From Metaruminococcus_A sp964607135 (GTDB lineage: Bacteria > Bacillota > Clostridia > Oscillospirales > Ruminococcaceae), in NCBI GenBank assembly GCA_964607135.1, contig CAZSIV010000059.1, positions 1-10,327 on the forward strand: 10,327 nt of DNA, read 5' to 3'. Positions within the stretch are counted from its first letter, which is position 1, and each line of letters begins with the position of its first letter. The notes beneath the pieces were generated by a model. That model searched no databases and was not told the origin of the DNA. It was given only the letters and a program-made list of their open reading frames with translations. The translations under genes were made by a program, and so were the position numbers. Below are positions 1 through 6,389 of this stretch, one piece after another.

Positions 1-30
1 GAGCGCCAGCGAAAAACAATGTTCTCGGGT

Positions 31-63
31 ACCCGTTCGAAATCTTCGATTTCGCCAACGGGT
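31..63 (-). other. Hairpin at the predicted 5' end of the leftward transcript
   Basis: ACCCGTT (31-37) pairs with AACGGGT (57-63) and CGAAATC (38-44) pairs with GATTTCG (48-54), leaving a TTC loop and a two-base CC bulge (55-56). This is about 14 base pairs. No U-tract follows on either strand, so it is not a normal terminator. Its outer edge falls at the predicted start site of the promoter at 70-98, so it may be a 5' stabilising or regulatory hairpin, or the start of a small RNA. Its role is unknown. Confidence 0.45.
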
Positions 64-69
64 GAGGTT

Positions 70-98
70 ATTATAACATATCACGCCGGATTTGTTAA
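70..98 (-). promoter_or_regulatory. Near-consensus SigA promoter reading left off the window
   Basis: On the minus strand the -35 box TTAACA (93-98) and the -10 box TATAAT (70-75) are separated by exactly 17 bases, and the -10 is preceded by TGT, giving an extended -10. The predicted start is near position 63. The transcript would run out of the window after about 60 bases, so the gene it serves is not visible. Seen directly; activity is inferred. Confidence 0.7.
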
Positions 99-190
99 GC
101 AGAAAGCCGAAAAAATAGAAAACCCGTCTGGATATTTTGCATTTTTGAAATAAGGTTTAGTTAATTTTATCTATGAAATAATTTATATTG

Positions 191-196
191 TATAAT
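191..196 (+). promoter_or_regulatory. Candidate -10 box for the BofC-like gene
   Basis: A perfect TATAAT lies in a very AT-rich stretch (about 155-225). No good -35 box is found at 16-18 bases upstream, so this is a weaker call than the divergent leftward promoter. Use of it would give a leader of about 120 bases carrying two hairpins before the gene starting at 323. Confidence 0.35.
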
Positions 197-226
197 TTTC
201 CGCAATTATGCAAAAATATAAATATA

Positions 227-283
227 TGCCGGAAAAAAGAAACCGGCAGATATTGAGAAAGGTGGGAGACGGGCAAAAAGCCC
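227..283 (+). other. Leader with two perfect short hairpins
   Basis: TGCCGG (227-232) pairs with CCGGCA (243-248) across a 10-base A-rich loop. GGGC (271-274) pairs with GCCC (280-283) across an AAAAA loop, and a pyrimidine-rich TGCCTTTTAC follows. They lie between the candidate promoter and the start at 323. I could not match them to a riboswitch class I know. They may be simple leader structure or a weak attenuator. Confidence 0.3.
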
Positions 284-322
284 TGCCTTTTACGTTGGAT
301 TCGCGGGCGGCTCGTCTAAATT

Positions 323-637
323 ATGAAGCAGAAAACAGTTGTACTTGGAGCTGTTCTGGCAGCGGTTGTCCTAATCGCCGGAATCTTGATTTCACTGTCA
401 GTCATGGCAGATCAATCCCGGGCGCGAGCGGCTGGGGAGAGTATTTCTTATCAATATGTCTTGAAAACACTTGAGAATAAAATTGCGGTTTATGAAAGGG
501 GAACCGACACACCCCTGCGGATTTTGGACGTCCCGGTCGACACACTGCCTTATTTGGAGCAGTCAGCCCTCGAAAACGGCGTTCAGATCGAGAATGATGA
601 AGAACTCAGAAAGGCTGTTGAAGATTTCACCGGCTGA
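323..637 (+). CDS. Small membrane-anchored protein with a BofC C-terminal-like domain
   Basis: A 104-residue protein of unknown precise function. Residues 5-27 form one hydrophobic helix after a short basic N-terminus (MKQK), so the chain is probably an uncleaved or signal-anchored protein with its C-terminus outside the membrane. Residues 44-104 resemble the C-terminal domain of Bacillus BofC: a YVL..L...IAVYERG strand pair, an ILDVPVDTLP segment, then a terminal LENGV...EELRKAVED helix. BofC restrains SpoIVB signalling during sporulation. This protein lacks the N-terminal BofC domain, so only a related fold is claimed, and a sporulation role is inference. The ATG at 323 is forced by an in-frame TAA at 317-319. 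The Shine-Dalgarno site is weak (GGGCGG, 305-310). The gene is transcribed alone and ends at a strong terminator two bases after its stop codon. Confidence 0.75.
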   Translation: MKQKTVVLGAVLAAVVLIAGILISLSVMADQSRARAAGESISYQYVLKTLENKIAVYERGTDTPLRILDVPVDTLPYLEQSALENGVQIENDEELRKAVEDFTG

Positions 638-638
638 T

Positions 639-670
639 AAAAACCTCCGCCTAATCAGGCGGAGGTTTTT
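639..670. terminator. Bidirectional intrinsic terminator
   Basis: CCTCCGCCT (644-652) pairs perfectly with AGGCGGAGG (657-665) around the loop AATC, flanked by AAAAA and TTTTT, so both strands have a U-tract. It lies between the convergent stops at 637 and 674 and should end both the BofC-like transcript and the leftward rluA-like/mutase transcript. Confidence 0.93.
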
Positions 671-673
671 ATA

Positions 674-1879
674 TTATCCTTCCAGCAGATGCTGCATTAA
701 GCTTGGACCGTGCTCGATCAGCCGGCCGCTTTTCTGTCCGCCGCTTTCGTCGAAAGAGAATGAATTGCCGACAGGGTTTTCCTTGTGATAAATCAAATAG
801 GGGACAGCATCACGCGTATGGGTTTTCAGAGAAACCGGGGTGGGATGATCCGGCAAAATCATGACCTTATAGTCCCCGTATTGTTCCAACGCTTTAAGAA
901 CAGGCCCGAGAATTTTCCGGTCGATCAGTTCGATCGACCGCACCTTGTTTTTGAGCTCAAAACGGTGCCCGCATTCGTCGGGCGCCTCTACATGCAGGTA
1001 GATGAAGTCGTGGCTTTCCAACGCCTTGACCGCTGCTTCCACCTTCCCGTCAAAATTGGTGTCGATGTAGCCGGTCGCTCCAGGTACGTCGATCACGTCC
1101 ATCTCCGCGAGCTTTCCGATCCCTTTAATCAGGTCGACAGCCGAAATGACCGCGCCTTTCAGCCCGAATTTTTCTGCAAAGGGAGCGAGCGGCTTATAAC
1201 GTCCGCTGCCCCAGAACCACATGGAGTTCGCCGGGCGGAGACCGCGTTCGATCCGCGCAAGGTTGACCGGATGGCGCATCAGAATTTCGTAGCTCTCCCG
1301 CATCATTTCAAGGAGCGGGGCGGCGTTAGGATTGGATGGGAGATAATCCCCGACGACCCTGCCCGAAATATCGTGGGGAGGGGTGAGGGGGAGAATGTCG
1401 TCTAAGCCGTGATCCCAAACAAGACAATGCCGGTAGCTGAAACCGGGATAAAGGGTAAACGCATCGCTGTTGAACTGCTCAGCCAGCGTATGGATCAGCT
1501 CAGTCGCTTCCTCGGTCCCGATATCCCCTCCGCAGTAATCGACCATTGTTTTCTGCGAATAATCCGGTTCGTCCGACAGTGTGACCAGATTGCAGCGCAT
1601 GGCGACGTCGGTCGTTTTCAAGTCAATTCCAATGCTCGCCGCCTCAAGAGGGGAGCGCCCGGCGTAGTAGAGCACCGGATCGTACCCCATGACAGAGAGA
1701 TTTGCAACATCGCTACCGGGGGAAAGGTGGTCGGCCACCGTTTTGACCAGACCGATTTCCGCACTTTCGGCCAGTCGGTTCATATTTGTTTTCTCCGCGG
1801 CCTGCATCGGCGTTTTTCCACCGAGCTCTTCACAGGGATAGTCCGCCATGCCGTCGCAGAGAAGCACCAGATATTTCAT
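674..1879 (-). CDS. apgM: ApgM-type cofactor-independent phosphoglycerate mutase-like protein
   Basis: A 401-residue member of the alkaline-phosphatase superfamily, close to the usual length. The archaeal-type independent mutase interconverts 3- and 2-phosphoglycerate in glycolysis through a phosphoserine intermediate and two metal ions. Visible motifs are LLCDGMADYP with metal ligand Asp9, PGSDVANLS with the likely nucleophile Ser56, HVEAPDECGH (296-305), and LPDHPTP plus a following His354. These are the expected ligand blocks in order. Within this superfamily a bacterial branch (TIGR02535-like) has been proposed to act as homoserine kinase, and sequence alone does not separate the two here. 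No threonine-pathway gene is adjacent. I chose the ATG at 1879 because AGGAG sits 8 bases upstream and it begins the conserved MKYLVLLCDG. An in-frame ATG at 1939 would add 20 residues but lies in the promoter region. It is downstream of the RluA-like gene with a 56-base gap and has its own promoter. Confidence 0.9.
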   Translation of the reverse strand: MKYLVLLCDGMADYPCEELGGKTPMQAAEKTNMNRLAESAEIGLVKTVADHLSPGSDVANLSVMGYDPVLYYAGRSPLEAASIGIDLKTTDVAMRCNLVTLSDEPDYSQKTMVDYCGGDIGTEEATELIHTLAEQFNSDAFTLYPGFSYRHCLVWDHGLDDILPLTPPHDISGRVVGDYLPSNPNAAPLLEMMRESYEILMRHPVNLARIERGLRPANSMWFWGSGRYKPLAPFAEKFGLKGAVISAVDLIKGIGKLAEMDVIDVPGATGYIDTNFDGKVEAAVKALESHDFIYLHVEAPDECGHRFELKNKVRSIELIDRKILGPVLKALEQYGDYKVMILPDHPTPVSLKTHTRDAVPYLIYHKENPVGNSFSFDESGGQKSGRLIEHGPSLMQHLLEG

Positions 1880-1910
1880 TGATATCGTCTCCTGTCTGTT
1901 GTCTGGATCT

Positions 1911-1939
1911 ATCATACCACAATGAGCCTGTGTTTTCAA
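1911..1939 (-). promoter_or_regulatory. SigA promoter for the phosphoglycerate mutase gene
   Basis: On the minus strand TTGAAA (1934-1939) and TATGAT (1911-1916) are 17 bases apart, five of six matches for each box. The -35 overlaps the TGA stop of the RluA-like gene (1936-1938). The predicted start is near 1904, giving a leader of about 25 bases with the AGGAG site. It would let the mutase be expressed independently of the upstream gene. Confidence 0.65.
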
Positions 1940-2910
1940 TCACGAGCACGAGAAAGCCGCCCGTTTTCAAAATCCTCCCGGAACCACACCTCCGGCAGCT
2001 CAAAGGTCCGGCCGCTGAGGTAATCCAGGATTCCCGCCCCGCCGGAAAAAGAAAAGGTGAGCTGGTAGGAACAGAGCGCTTGAAATTTGTACCCCAGCTT
2101 TTTATCCTCACGGTTGACGCCGTATTTGCCGTCGCCCAGGATCGGATGGCCGATGTGGGAGAGATGCGCCCGGATTTGATGAGTTCTTCCAGTGTGGAGG
2201 GTGACTTCCAAAAGAGAGAAGCCGTTCTTTTCCCCGAGGACAACATACTCGGTCAGGATTTTTAAATACCCCTCCTGGGGAACATCCGAAATTTCCACCT
2301 TGTTTTGGGCGGAGTCCTTCTTCAGATATCCGGTGAGAAGGGCGCGGACTTCGGGCATCCGCCCCCGCACCAGGCAGAGGTATTTTTTAGTGAGCTCCCG
2401 CTTTTTGATTTTTTCGTTGAGAATCCGGAGCGCCTCTGCATTTTTTGCAATGATGACGATCCCGCAGGTATTCCGATCAATCCGGTTGCAGAGAGCAGGG
2501 GCAAACGAAGCTTCTTTTTCCGGCCGGTACTCTCCTTTTTTATAAAGATAATGCTGTACCCGGCGGATCAGAGTATCGACAGTGTTTTCGCTGTCTTCAT
2601 GAACCACCAGGCCGCATGGTTTGTCAGCTAACAGCAGGTTATCGTCTTCATAAAGGATTTTAACAGAGGGAGGGGCGGACAGAAAGGGGAGAGAAAGCTC
2701 TTCCTCAAAGAATTCATCGTTGAGATAGAGCTCGATCCGGTCGCCCGGAGCCAGCTTCTGGTTGGGAAGACAGCGCTTTCCGTTTACTTTAATCCGCTTT
2801 AACCGGATACCTTTGTACAGAAGGCCGTGCGGAAGATTCCTGACCGCTTTGATGAGAAATTTATCCAGCCTTTGTCCGGCATCGTTTTGGTTGACAATGA
2901 ATTCCTTCAC
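1936..2910 (-). CDS. RluA-family RNA pseudouridine synthase
   Basis: A 324-residue enzyme that isomerises specific uridines in rRNA or tRNA to pseudouridine in the cytoplasm. An S4-type RNA-binding domain occupies about residues 11-63 (AGQRLDKFL...IKVNGK...L.PGDRI). The catalytic domain has ILYEDDNLLLADKPCGLVVH, the active-site block NRIDRNTCG with catalytic Asp145 (family consensus HRLDxxTSG), and the HTGRTHQIRAHLSHIGHPILGD block near 239-260. The exact target (23S, tRNA) cannot be told from sequence. The reading frame stays open far upstream to 3690, overlapping radC on the other strand. That extension has no family similarity. The GTG at 2910 (VKEFIVNQ) has AAAGGA 6 bases upstream and starts where the family begins, so it is preferred. 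The gene is divergent from radC. No terminator lies between it and the downstream mutase, so read-through is likely. Confidence 0.9.
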   Translation of the reverse strand: MKEFIVNQNDAGQRLDKFLIKAVRNLPHGLLYKGIRLKRIKVNGKRCLPNQKLAPGDRIELYLNDEFFEEELSLPFLSAPPSVKILYEDDNLLLADKPCGLVVHEDSENTVDTLIRRVQHYLYKKGEYRPEKEASFAPALCNRIDRNTCGIVIIAKNAEALRILNEKIKKRELTKKYLCLVRGRMPEVRALLTGYLKKDSAQNKVEISDVPQEGYLKILTEYVVLGEKNGFSLLEVTLHTGRTHQIRAHLSHIGHPILGDGKYGVNREDKKLGYKFQALCSYQLTFSFSGGAGILDYLSGRTFELPEVWFREDFENGRLSRARD

Positions 2911-3025
2911 GGATTTTCCTTTCTTAGAGGCGTAATACTCAGAATGCCTTTGCAGACAATTTACAGTAGAGAGCCTGAGATGATATTGATCTATAAACGG
3001 TTGAAGTAAGCATAAATTAGTCTTT

Positions 3026-3036
3026 ATTATAACACA
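3026..3036 (-). promoter_or_regulatory. Extended -10 promoter candidate for the RluA-like gene
   Basis: The minus strand carries TATAAT (3026-3031) preceded by TGT, an extended -10 element. No convincing -35 is present at 15-19 bases, consistent with an extended -10 promoter. The start would be near 3019, about 109 bases before the GTG at 2910. The rest of the 2911-3066 gap shows no supported gene. Confidence 0.5.
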
Positions 3037-3055
3037 GGACGCGAGAAAAAGCGCC

Positions 3056-3084
3056 TTTTCAAATGGATGGAGATGCGGTATAAT
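3056..3084 (+). promoter_or_regulatory. Candidate promoter for radC
   Basis: TTTTCA (3056-3061, four of six matches) and a perfect TATAAT (3079-3084) are 17 bases apart. The predicted start near 3091 leaves a leader of about 66 bases before the ATG at 3157. It also argues against the upstream in-frame ATG at 3067, which would lie before the transcript start. It is divergent from the leftward promoter at 3026. Confidence 0.55.
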
Positions 3085-3156
3085 AAAAGAAATCGCGGCG
3101 GCCAGGGATTGGAGCCGGATTACAGCCCGCCGGGAGCAGGGAAAGGTGTTGGGCAT

Positions 3157-3849
3157 ATGAATAAAAATCCTCATAGTGGTCACCGTGCCCGCCTGCGCGA
3201 TCGTTTCCGGAGGGAAGGATATGACCTGGATCATTTTGAGCCGCACAATATCTTGGAGCTGATGCTGTTTTATTGTGCTCCTCAGAAAGATACCAATGAG
3301 CTGGCCCATCTGTTGATTGATGAGTTCGGGTCTATTTCCGGCGTATTCGATGCGCCTTATGAAGAGCTGGTCAAGGTGAGCGGAGTGGGGGAATATACCG
3401 CGACTTTTATTAAAATGATTCCTGCGCTGTTCCGCGCCTATGAAACAGACCGCCTGAAAGATGAAGCCGTTTTGGATAGCGCTCAAGCGGCGAAGCGTTA
3501 TTTTATCCCCAAGTTCATCGGCCGGACGGAAGAACTGGTCTATGTCGTCTGCCTGGACTCGGAACGCAAGGTTAAATGCTGTGAAATCATCAACCATGGA
3601 ACCGTATCGGCTGCAACGGTGAATGTCCGTAAAATTGCCGAGTATGCGATGCGGTACAACGCGACGAATGTGATCATCGCCCACAATCATCCATATGGCC
3701 TAGCTGTTGCATCCCCGGAAGACATCATGACGACCGATGCGATCTGCTATGCGCTTCGGTTGATCGGGATTGTCCTAACGGATCACATCATCGTCGCAAA
3801 CGATCAGGCGCTGTCTCTGGCGGCAGAAGGCATTATCAAAAGGAAATAG
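3157..3849 (+). CDS. radC: RadC-family JAB/MPN domain protein
   Basis: A 230-residue RadC (UPF0758) protein of normal length. The N-terminus has HSGHRARLRDRF, typical of the family, followed by a helix-hairpin-helix region (about 58-87, ending KVSGVGEYTA) that suggests DNA contact. The C-terminal MPN domain (about 105-228) carries a JAMM metal site: His176, His178, Ser186 and Asp189 in the spacing HxH-x7-S-x2-D. Two usually conserved positions differ: the HNHPSG motif reads HNHPYG, and the Pro before the Ser is Ala. The metal ligands are intact. The family's biochemical role remains unsettled; the old assignment as a DNA repair protein in E. coli is disputed, and links to natural transformation or mobile DNA have been reported. 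The start at 3157 is chosen because homology begins there and an AAAGGTG site lies upstream; the ATG at 3067 adds 30 residues without family similarity. It is convergent with rarA. Confidence 0.92.
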   Translation: MNKNPHSGHRARLRDRFRREGYDLDHFEPHNILELMLFYCAPQKDTNELAHLLIDEFGSISGVFDAPYEELVKVSGVGEYTATFIKMIPALFRAYETDRLKDEAVLDSAQAAKRYFIPKFIGRTEELVYVVCLDSERKVKCCEIINHGTVSAATVNVRKIAEYAMRYNATNVIIAHNHPYGLAVASPEDIMTTDAICYALRLIGIVLTDHIIVANDQALSLAAEGIIKRK

Positions 3850-3859
3850 CGGTCTGTCC

Positions 3860-3876
3860 CGACGGTTCGGTTTTTA
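3860..3876 (+). terminator. Weak candidate terminator after radC
   Basis: About a dozen bases after the radC stop, CCGA pairs with TCGG around CGGT and is followed directly by TTTTTA. The stem is only 4 base pairs, so termination would be inefficient. The larger hairpin at 3917-3958 may add to it. Confidence 0.3.
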
Positions 3877-3916
3877 AAGATAAAAGAGTGCAAACCGATG
3901 TAAAGCTTTTTAAATT

Positions 3917-3958
3917 GAAGCTGTCTCCCCCTGCTTTGGGCGAGGGGCAGGCGGCTTC
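3917..3958. other. Long imperfect hairpin between convergent radC and rarA
   Basis: GAAGC (3917-3921) pairs with GCTTC (3954-3958), followed inward by TGTCT/AGGCG (with two G-T pairs), one C-C mismatch, CCCC/GGGG and T-A, closing a 10-base loop. Neither side has a proper U-tract; the left flank is AT-rich. It could be an imperfect bidirectional terminator or a dispersed palindromic repeat unit. The remainder of the 3850-4014 gap shows nothing else I can support. Confidence 0.4.
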
Positions 3959-4014
3959 GTTCGTTGCGGAAAGCTCCCTGACGCGATTATTTTAAGGGAT
4001 AGATCACCGGCCAA

Positions 4015-5289
4015 TTAAAATGATTTTGCGCCTTTGATCTTTTCCCAATACTGCTTCGCCGCCTGCTCGTTTTTATTTGAGCCGTATTCATAATAAACCC
4101 GTCCTTTCAGCTCATCGGGCAGGTACTGCTGTTCTAAATAATGGTTCGGATAATCGTGGGGATAGCGGTAAAACTGCCCCTTTTGCTCAACGTCATCCCC
4201 ATCGAAATGCTTGTTCTGAAGGGTGCGGGGAATACTGCTGTTCTGCAATGTCTTCAAATCATCCAAAGCCAGGTCGAGCGCTTTGTGGGCGGAGTTGGAC
4301 TTCGGCGCGGTTGCGAGCAGGACGACCGCTTGGGCGAGCGGAATCCTCGCCTCCGGGAAGCCGAGCTGCTGCGCTGCGTCCACACAGGATTTGACGATGG
4401 TGATCGCCTGAGGGTAGGCGAGGCCGATGTCCTCGCTGGCGATTACCAGTAGCCGACGGCAGACCGAAATAAGGTCGCCCGCCGCCACCAGGCGCGCCAG
4501 ATAGTGGAGCGCTGCGTTTTCGTCCGACCCGCGTATGGATTTTTGCAAAGCGGAAATCGTGTCGTAATGTTCGTCGCCGTTCCGGTCGTAGCGGAAGGAG
4601 CTTTTCTGAGCGAGTTCCCGGGCAAGTTCCAGAGAAATCGAAACGCCGTCCGGCTCCGGGCTGCCGGCCATCGCGCAGAGTTCTGCGGTGTTGAGCGCTT
4701 TGCGGACGTCTCCGCCGCAGGACAGGGCGATATGGTCGACCGTCCCTTCCTCCAGATGAACTGCGATCCCCTGTTCCTTTTCCAGCGTGTGAAAGGCGCG
4801 GAGAACGGCCCGCTTGATTTCCTGCGCCGGAACCGGCTTGAATTCGAAAACCGTACAGCGGCTCAGTATGGCGTTGTAGATATAAAAATATGGATTTTCC
4901 GTCGTGGAGGCAATTAAGGTGATTTTTCCGCTTTCGATGTATTCCAGAAGGGATTGCTGCTGCTTTTTGTTCAGGTATTGGATTTCGTCGAGGTAGAGCA
5001 GAACCCCGTCCATTGCGGCGAAGGTGTCCAATTCCTCAACGATGGATTTGATATCGGCGGTGGAGGCGTTGGTGCCGTTGAGTTTATGGAGCCGTTTGTG
5101 TGTGGCTTCGGCGATGATGCGGGCAACCGTTGTTTTTCCAACGCCTGAAGGACCATAAAAGATCAGGTTGGGGATGTTTCCGCTGTCGATGATCCGTTTC
5201 AGCGGCCTTCCGTTCCCCAGCAGATGCGTTTGCCCTACGACGTCTTCCAAAGTGTTTGGCCGGAGCCGGTCGGCAAGGGGTGAAGACAT
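4015..5289 (-). CDS. rarA: Replication-associated recombination protein A (AAA+ ATPase)
   Basis: A 424-residue RarA/MgsA protein of usual length, related to clamp loaders and eukaryotic WRNIP1. It acts at stalled or gapped replication forks with SSB and RecA. Seen in order: PLADRLRP and VVGQTHLLG near the N-terminus, Walker A GPSGVGKT (46-53), Walker B LYLDEIQ with Asp101 and Glu102, sensor-1 STTENP (about 128-133), an arginine-finger candidate Arg144 in LSRC, and the MgsA C-terminal tetramerisation region ending in YRYPHDYPNHYLEQQYLP. The usual DEIH of Walker B reads DEIQ, with the catalytic Glu retained. The ATG at 5289 has AGGAGG 7 bases upstream; the in-frame TTG at 5295 is one base from that site and cannot be used. 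It is divergent from the SGNH gene and convergent with radC. Confidence 0.95.
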   Translation of the reverse strand: MSSPLADRLRPNTLEDVVGQTHLLGNGRPLKRIIDSGNIPNLIFYGPSGVGKTTVARIIAEATHKRLHKLNGTNASTADIKSIVEELDTFAAMDGVLLYLDEIQYLNKKQQQSLLEYIESGKITLIASTTENPYFYIYNAILSRCTVFEFKPVPAQEIKRAVLRAFHTLEKEQGIAVHLEEGTVDHIALSCGGDVRKALNTAELCAMAGSPEPDGVSISLELARELAQKSSFRYDRNGDEHYDTISALQKSIRGSDENAALHYLARLVAAGDLISVCRRLLVIASEDIGLAYPQAITIVKSCVDAAQQLGFPEARIPLAQAVVLLATAPKSNSAHKALDLALDDLKTLQNSSIPRTLQNKHFDGDDVEQKGQFYRYPHDYPNHYLEQQYLPDELKGRVYYEYGSNKNEQAAKQYWEKIKGAKSF

Positions 5290-5326
5290 AGCCAATCCTC
5301 CTCATAAATTCAAATCAGATTCTTTT

Positions 5327-5356
5327 ATTTTACCATTGAAAACGCTGTTTTGTAAA
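5327..5356 (-). promoter_or_regulatory. Candidate promoter for rarA
   Basis: On the minus strand TTTACA (5351-5356, five of six matches) and TAAAAT (5327-5332, five of six matches) are 18 bases apart. The predicted start near 5320 leaves a leader of about 30 bases carrying AGGAGG before the ATG at 5289. Confidence 0.55.
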
Positions 5357-5381
5357 CAATCTTCTGTTTTTAAAATAACCA

Positions 5382-5410
5382 ATGACTTTTGGAGTGAAAT
5401 GATGTATAAT
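5382..5410 (+). promoter_or_regulatory. Candidate promoter for the SGNH hydrolase gene
   Basis: ATGACT (5382-5387, four of six matches) and a perfect TATAAT (5405-5410) are 17 bases apart. The start would be near 5417, which leaves a very short leader (about 25 bases) before the ATG at 5443. It is back-to-back with the rarA promoter. Confidence 0.6.
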
Positions 5411-5442
5411 AATATCAGTTATGAAAGCAGGTGAAGTGGAAG

Positions 5443-6270
5443 ATGGGTAGAAAGCTTTCCGCAAAAGGCAGGAAAAAAATGAAACAGCGCATTGTCGTAT
5501 GTGTTTTATTTCTTATCATTATTGCGGCAGTTGTCGTAGCCGCTTCAGCTATTTTAATTAAGTTGGGGGGGAGCTCCGCGGAAGAACCGTCGGCTGACAG
5601 CTCACAGCCTCTTTCCTCTGAACCGGCCGATCCTTCCAGCGTGTCATCCGAGCTTCCGAAAGAATTTGCTGCGGTCGCTGCATCCGGCGCGGTTGACCTC
5701 ACCTATTTTGACGATGCGGTCTTCGTTGGTGACTCCATTACGGTGGGGTTGGGCAATTACAAAATCCTCCCTGCAGAAAATGTCTACGCGGATATCGGAT
5801 TGAACCTGGATACGATCCAGACGAAGCAGACGGTTCAGACTTCAAGCGGTTCGGTCACCGTTTTGGATGCATTAAAACTGAAAAAACCGTCAAAGGTATA
5901 TATTATGCTCGGTTCAAACGGGATTGCCTGGATCAAGCCGGAAAGCCTCGCAAAGAAATACGAAGCCTTCCTGGATCAGGTGATCGAAGCGCTTCCGGAT
6001 GCGACGATCTATGTGGAGTCGATCCTTCCGGTGGCAGCCTCTAAAGAAGCCGCTGATGCGCGGTATAGCAACGCGTCGATCAACGAATACAATCAGCTGC
6101 TGTTTAATCTCGCCAAGGAGAAAGGCGTTTATTATCTGGATTGCCATGCCTCGTTTAAAGGGGCTGACGGTGCACTGAGCACGGAATATGCCGAGCAGGA
6201 TGGGATGCATTTGAAAAAGACGGGGTATGAAGCCCTTTTGGAATTTTTTAAAACCCACACGGCAAAATAA
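5443..6270 (+). CDS. Membrane-anchored SGNH/GDSL-family hydrolase
   Basis: A 275-residue protein. A basic N-terminus (many Lys and Arg in residues 1-15) precedes one hydrophobic helix (about 17-40), then a Ser/Pro/Glu-rich linker (44-75) and an SGNH domain (about 88-272), so the catalytic domain should be outside the membrane. Block I is VGDSITVG with nucleophile Ser98; block II Gly is likely Gly119; block III is LGSNG with Asn159; block V is DGMH with Asp253 and His256. All four signature residues are present, although block III has Gly where many members have Asp (GxND). Extracellular relatives are often carbohydrate or peptidoglycan esterases; the substrate here is unknown. The start is uncertain: ATG 5443 has AGGTG 9 bases upstream, GTG 5431 and ATG 5479 are alternatives in the same frame and all keep the helix. 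No strong terminator follows. Confidence 0.85.
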   Translation: MGRKLSAKGRKKMKQRIVVCVLFLIIIAAVVVAASAILIKLGGSSAEEPSADSSQPLSSEPADPSSVSSELPKEFAAVAASGAVDLTYFDDAVFVGDSITVGLGNYKILPAENVYADIGLNLDTIQTKQTVQTSSGSVTVLDALKLKKPSKVYIMLGSNGIAWIKPESLAKKYEAFLDQVIEALPDATIYVESILPVAASKEAADARYSNASINEYNQLLFNLAKEKGVYYLDCHASFKGADGALSTEYAEQDGMHLKKTGYEALLEFFKTHTAK

Positions 6271-6389
6271 CAGCGCTTTCCTGGCGGCTAAGTTAGATGG
6301 ATTCGACAGAAGCGGGCGAAAAAAGCCGCGGCAATAAAACGTGGGATTCTAAAGCCGGGCGTTCGTCAGGCGTCGTTAAAAATACAAAA

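Noticed and set aside
32..56. tRNA-like T-loop (GTTCGAAATC) with a nearby CCA
   Set aside because: The flanking bases cannot form a T-stem and no acceptor, D or anticodon arms fit. The match arises from the hairpin.
1..66. Open minus-strand frames at the left edge, including one starting at TTG and one translating to a protein-like VGEIEDFERVPEN stretch
   Set aside because: All frames are open over this short stretch, none has an ATG with a ribosome site, and the hairpin and promoter start fall across the would-be starts. Sequence beyond the edge is needed.
208..474. 88-residue forward frame overlapping the BofC-like gene
   Set aside because: No ribosome site, no plausible composition, and it overlaps a better gene in another frame.
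785..1882. Two long forward frames opposite the mutase gene
   Set aside because: They are antisense shadows of a clearly conserved gene and have no ribosome sites or recognisable motifs.
2939..3013. 24-codon leader ORF upstream of the RluA-like gene
   Set aside because: No ribosome binding site and nothing attenuator-like follows it.
3067..3156. Upstream ATG start for radC
   Set aside because: It lies before the predicted transcript start and adds 30 residues unlike RadC.
2911..3690. 260-residue N-terminal extension of the RluA-like protein running opposite radC
   Set aside because: The sequence has no family resemblance, overlaps radC on the other strand, and the GTG at 2910 has a good ribosome site.
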